From JACCXG01 sp963834305 (GTDB lineage Bacteria; Acidobacteriota; Vicinamibacteria; Vicinamibacterales; 2-12-FULL-66-21): a stretch of DNA of 64,000 bases. The stretch is from NCBI GenBank assembly GCA_963834305.1, contig CAWIAX010000003.1, positions 186,001-250,000 on the forward strand, read 5' to 3'. The notes below the pieces were generated by a model that saw nothing but the letters and a program-made list of their open reading frames with translations, was not told the origin of the DNA and searched no databases. A program made the position numbers and the translations under genes. Of the stretch, positions 62,024 through 64,000 are shown piece after piece. Numbering within the stretch: the stretch's first letter is position 1; every line of letters begins with the position of its first letter.

Positions 62024-63833
62024 CCGTGCCGGCCGAAGCCCGTCCCGCCGCGGTTTCCTGGGGATGCTGGGGAGCTCGTCGCTGGCGGCGCTGCTGCCGG
62101 GTCCCGGCCTCGAGCTGCTGACGCGCCAGGTCCCGGGCGCGTCGCCCCCCCTCTTCACGGACGTCACCGGCCCGGCCGGCCTGCTGCAGGCCAGGAACAT
62201 CTCGGGCAGCCCGGACGACAAGCAGTTCCTGCTCGAGGAGATGGGCGGCGGCGCCGCCTTCTTCGACTACGACCACGACGGCTGGCTCGACATCTTCCTG
62301 GTGAACGGCAGCAGCTTCGATCCCGCGGTGCGCGACCGGCGCCCCACGAGCTACCTGTTCCACAACAATCGCGACGGCACCTTCACCGACGTTACGAGGA
62401 AGGCCGGCCTGACCCACACCGGATGGGGCCAGGGCTGCTGCGTCGGCGACTACGACAACGACGGCTTCGACGATCTGTTCGTGAGCTACTGGGGCCACAA
62501 CGTGCTCTACCGGAACAACGGCGACGGCACGTTCACCGACGTGTCCGGCAAGGCCGGCGTTTCGGGCACGGGCACGTCGTGGGGCGCCGGCTGCTGCTTC
62601 CTCGACTACGACCGCGATGGCTATCTCGATCTCTTCGTCGCCAGCTACGTCAACTTCGATCCGGCGAAGGCGCCCCGGCCGGGCGACGGTCCGTACTGCC
62701 TGTACAACGACATCGCGGTCCCCTGCGGGCCCCTGGGCTACGCCGGCGGGACCAACACGCTCTACCGCAACCGCGGCGACGGCACCTTTGAAGACGTGTC
62801 CGAGCGATCCGGGATCACCAGCCCGCGCGGCCCTTCGACCATGGTCTTCGTCGGCAGCAACTGGCGGCCGACGGGATCGTACGGGATGGGCGCGGCCTCG
62901 GCCGACTTCGACAACGACGGCTGGCCCGACATCTACGTCGCGTGCGACACGGCGCCCAGCCTGCTCTATCGCAACAACCACGACGGCACCTTCCGCGAGG
63001 TGGCCGTGCCAGCGGGAGCGGCGTTCGACGAGAACGGCGTGGCGCTTGCCGGCATGGGTGTCGGCGTCGCCGACTACGACGCCGACGGCCTGCTCGACAT
63101 CGTCCGGACCAACTTCTCGGAGCAGGTCACGACGCTGTACCGCAACTATGGCGGCGCCTTCGAGGTCGCCAGCATCCGGGCCGGCCTCGGCGTGAACCGC
63201 AAGTATCTTGGCTTCGGCGTGGACTTCGCCGACTTCGACAACGACGGCTGGAAGGACCTCTTCATCGCCAACGGCCACGTCTACGCGCAGATCGCCGGGA
63301 AGAAGCTGCACATCCCGTATCGCCAGCCGAAGATCCTCTACCGCAATCTCGGCAACGGCCGGTTCGCCGACGTCTCGGCCGGCGCCGGGCCGGCGATCCA
63401 GGCCGAGAACCTCGGCCGCGGCTGCGCGTTCGGCGACTTCGACAACGACGGCGACGTCGATATCGTCGTGAACAATCTCGACGGACCGCCGACCCTGCTG
63501 CGCAACGACAGCGAAAGCCGCAACGTGTCGATCCTGATCAAGTGCGTCGGCACCCGCTCGAACCGTTCAGCCATCGGCACACGGGTAGCGGTGACGTGCG
63601 GCGGGCGCCGCCAGATCGCCGACGTGATGAGCGGATCGAGCTACTACTCGCAGAACGACCTGCGCCTGCACTTCGGCCTCGGGCAGGCAGCCGTCGCGGA
63701 CCGCGTCGAGCTGGCCTGGCCGTCGGGAGCGAAGGACGCGCTCGAGAAGCTGGCGGCGAACCATCTGTACGTGATCCATGAAGGCAAGGGAGTCGTCACG
63801 CGCACGCCACTCGGCAAAGGAAGCGGGCGATGA
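62016..63833 (+). CDS. ASPIC/UnbV FG-GAP repeat protein (Tat-exported)
   Basis: 605 aa: Tat signal SRRGFLGMLGSSSLAALL (residues about 9-28), about seven FG-GAP/VCBS blades with Ca-binding D-x-D-x-D-G (FFDYDHDGWLDIFLVNG, VGDYDNDGFDDLFVSY, FADFDNDGWKDLFIANGH) and the ASPIC/UnbV domain at the end (NRSAIGTRVAVTCGGRRQIADVMSGSSYYSQNDLRLHFGLG). Surface or periplasmic beta-propeller, likely binding glycans or protein partners. Start is a GTG inside the TPR gene's end, with AGGACG upstream. A second ASPIC/UnbV gene follows with a 4-bp overlap. Confidence 0.9.
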   Translation: MTSRAGRSPSRRGFLGMLGSSSLAALLPGPGLELLTRQVPGASPPLFTDVTGPAGLLQARNISGSPDDKQFLLEEMGGGAAFFDYDHDGWLDIFLVNGSSFDPAVRDRRPTSYLFHNNRDGTFTDVTRKAGLTHTGWGQGCCVGDYDNDGFDDLFVSYWGHNVLYRNNGDGTFTDVSGKAGVSGTGTSWGAGCCFLDYDRDGYLDLFVASYVNFDPAKAPRPGDGPYCLYNDIAVPCGPLGYAGGTNTLYRNRGDGTFEDVSERSGITSPRGPSTMVFVGSNWRPTGSYGMGAASADFDNDGWPDIYVACDTAPSLLYRNNHDGTFREVAVPAGAAFDENGVALAGMGVGVADYDADGLLDIVRTNFSEQVTTLYRNYGGAFEVASIRAGLGVNRKYLGFGVDFADFDNDGWKDLFIANGHVYAQIAGKKLHIPYRQPKILYRNLGNGRFADVSAGAGPAIQAENLGRGCAFGDFDNDGDVDIVVNNLDGPPTLLRNDSESRNVSILIKCVGTRSNRSAIGTRVAVTCGGRRQIADVMSGSSYYSQNDLRLHFGLGQAAVADRVELAWPSGAKDALEKLAANHLYVIHEGKGVVTRTPLGKGSGR

Positions 63834-64000
63834 ACCTTTTGCCCTTCGCCCTTTTGCCCTTCGCCCTTGCGACCTTTGCCCTTTCCGTCGCCCTTAGCCC
63901 TTCGCCCTTTGCCCTTGCCCCCTCCCCGACGTCCGCTTTACCGACACCACCGCGGCATCCGGCATCGACTTCGTCCACGCCAACTCTGCGACGTCGAACA
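63830..64000 (+). CDS. Second ASPIC/UnbV protein, 5' end (out of frame across heptamer tract)
   Basis: The ATG overlaps the previous stop (ATGA). It encodes a signal-like stretch (MNLLPFALLPFALATFALSV) made almost wholly from GCCCTTN heptamers (63841-63917). The mature part DVRFTDTTAASGIDFVHANS, which is the standard start of an ASPIC/UnbV protein, begins at 63928 but is in another frame (distance 98 nt). An in-frame TAG at 63895 and the absence of any start codon after it exclude a separate start. One more 7-nt unit, or two fewer, restores the frame. Partial at the window end. Confidence 0.7.
   Translation, partial: MNLLPFALLPFALATFALSVALSPSPFALAPSPTSALPTPPRHPASTSSTPTLRRRT
63841..63917 (+). 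repeat. GCCCTTN heptamer tract in a signal-peptide region
   Basis: Nine GCCCTT occurrences; four are perfect tandem 7-mers at 63890-63917 (ending A, C, T, G), and the first four at 63841-63869 have one 8-nt unit among them. Because 7 is not a multiple of 3, a gain or loss of one unit changes the reading frame. Confidence 0.85.

Noticed and set aside
58802..62221. A 1139-codon open frame on the minus strand
   Set aside because: It is opposite the giant TPR gene, which shows periodic TPR consensus; the antisense frame only mirrors that periodicity.

Overview
The window is 64 kb of GC-rich DNA with dense bidirectional coding, many GTG starts and many ATGA stop/start overlaps. Gene content points to Acidobacteriota, probably a soil member of class Vicinamibacteria. 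The pointers are large TonB-dependent receptors with an N-terminal carboxypeptidase-regulatory-like domain, ASPIC/UnbV FG-GAP proteins next to giant TPR proteins, a DUF1080 glycosidase-like protein, a Cys-type sulfatase, TolB-propeller amidohydrolases, a KGG-repeat protein and intergenic TTGGGCG-type heptamers. This placement is an inference; no rRNA gene is present. Several otherwise good genes carry single-base frameshifts (about 2891, 49865, three in 51780-51990, 55540, 56215), which fits an uncorrected draft or metagenome assembly.

Layout. 1-12.8 kb holds secreted and metabolic genes: a partial lipoprotein, a CBM9-like protein, an SGNH hydrolase, a VOC protein, an internally duplicated membrane protein, a nitrilase/YpdA/SEC-C operon, a DUF1080 protein, an ArsR-SRPBCC-membrane operon with a palindromic operator, an alpha/beta hydrolase with a PQQ-type propeller, and an XRE/membrane pair. 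13-20 kb holds a membrane-anchored universal stress protein, an amidohydrolase, a sulfatase, ArsR-SulP and a DUF4386 protein. 20.3-25.3 kb is a GntR-controlled operon with two ABC-2 exporters, one of whose ATPases is fused to a membrane acyltransferase. 25.3-29.6 kb holds a GMC oxidoreductase with its small subunit, a DHH phosphoesterase and UvsE.

29.6-34.3 kb is a 4.3-kb accessory segment between two near-identical 213/214-bp direct repeats, the right one abutting tRNA-Gln(CUG). It is full of short, truncated or dead genes (two VOC remnants, an AraC pseudogene, two DHFR-like genes, GIY-YIG, YnfA). 34.4-42.8 kb has a receiver protein, a 1126-aa TolB/amidohydrolase and an AlkA-like glycosylase in one overlapping operon, then a KGG protein, gltX and a phospholipase D-type enzyme.

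42.8-57.1 kb is a cell-surface block with three TonB-dependent receptors, a PA-domain metalloprotease-like protein, and a 2.6-kb non-coding stretch of nested repeats (heptamers, 150-bp inverted-terminal-repeat elements, longer modules). 57.2-64 kb is a tightly overlapping operon of two TPR proteins, a Tat-exported ASPIC/UnbV protein and the start of a second ASPIC/UnbV gene. The signal-peptide region of that second gene is a heptanucleotide tract that puts the mature domain out of frame, so it is a phase-variation candidate.
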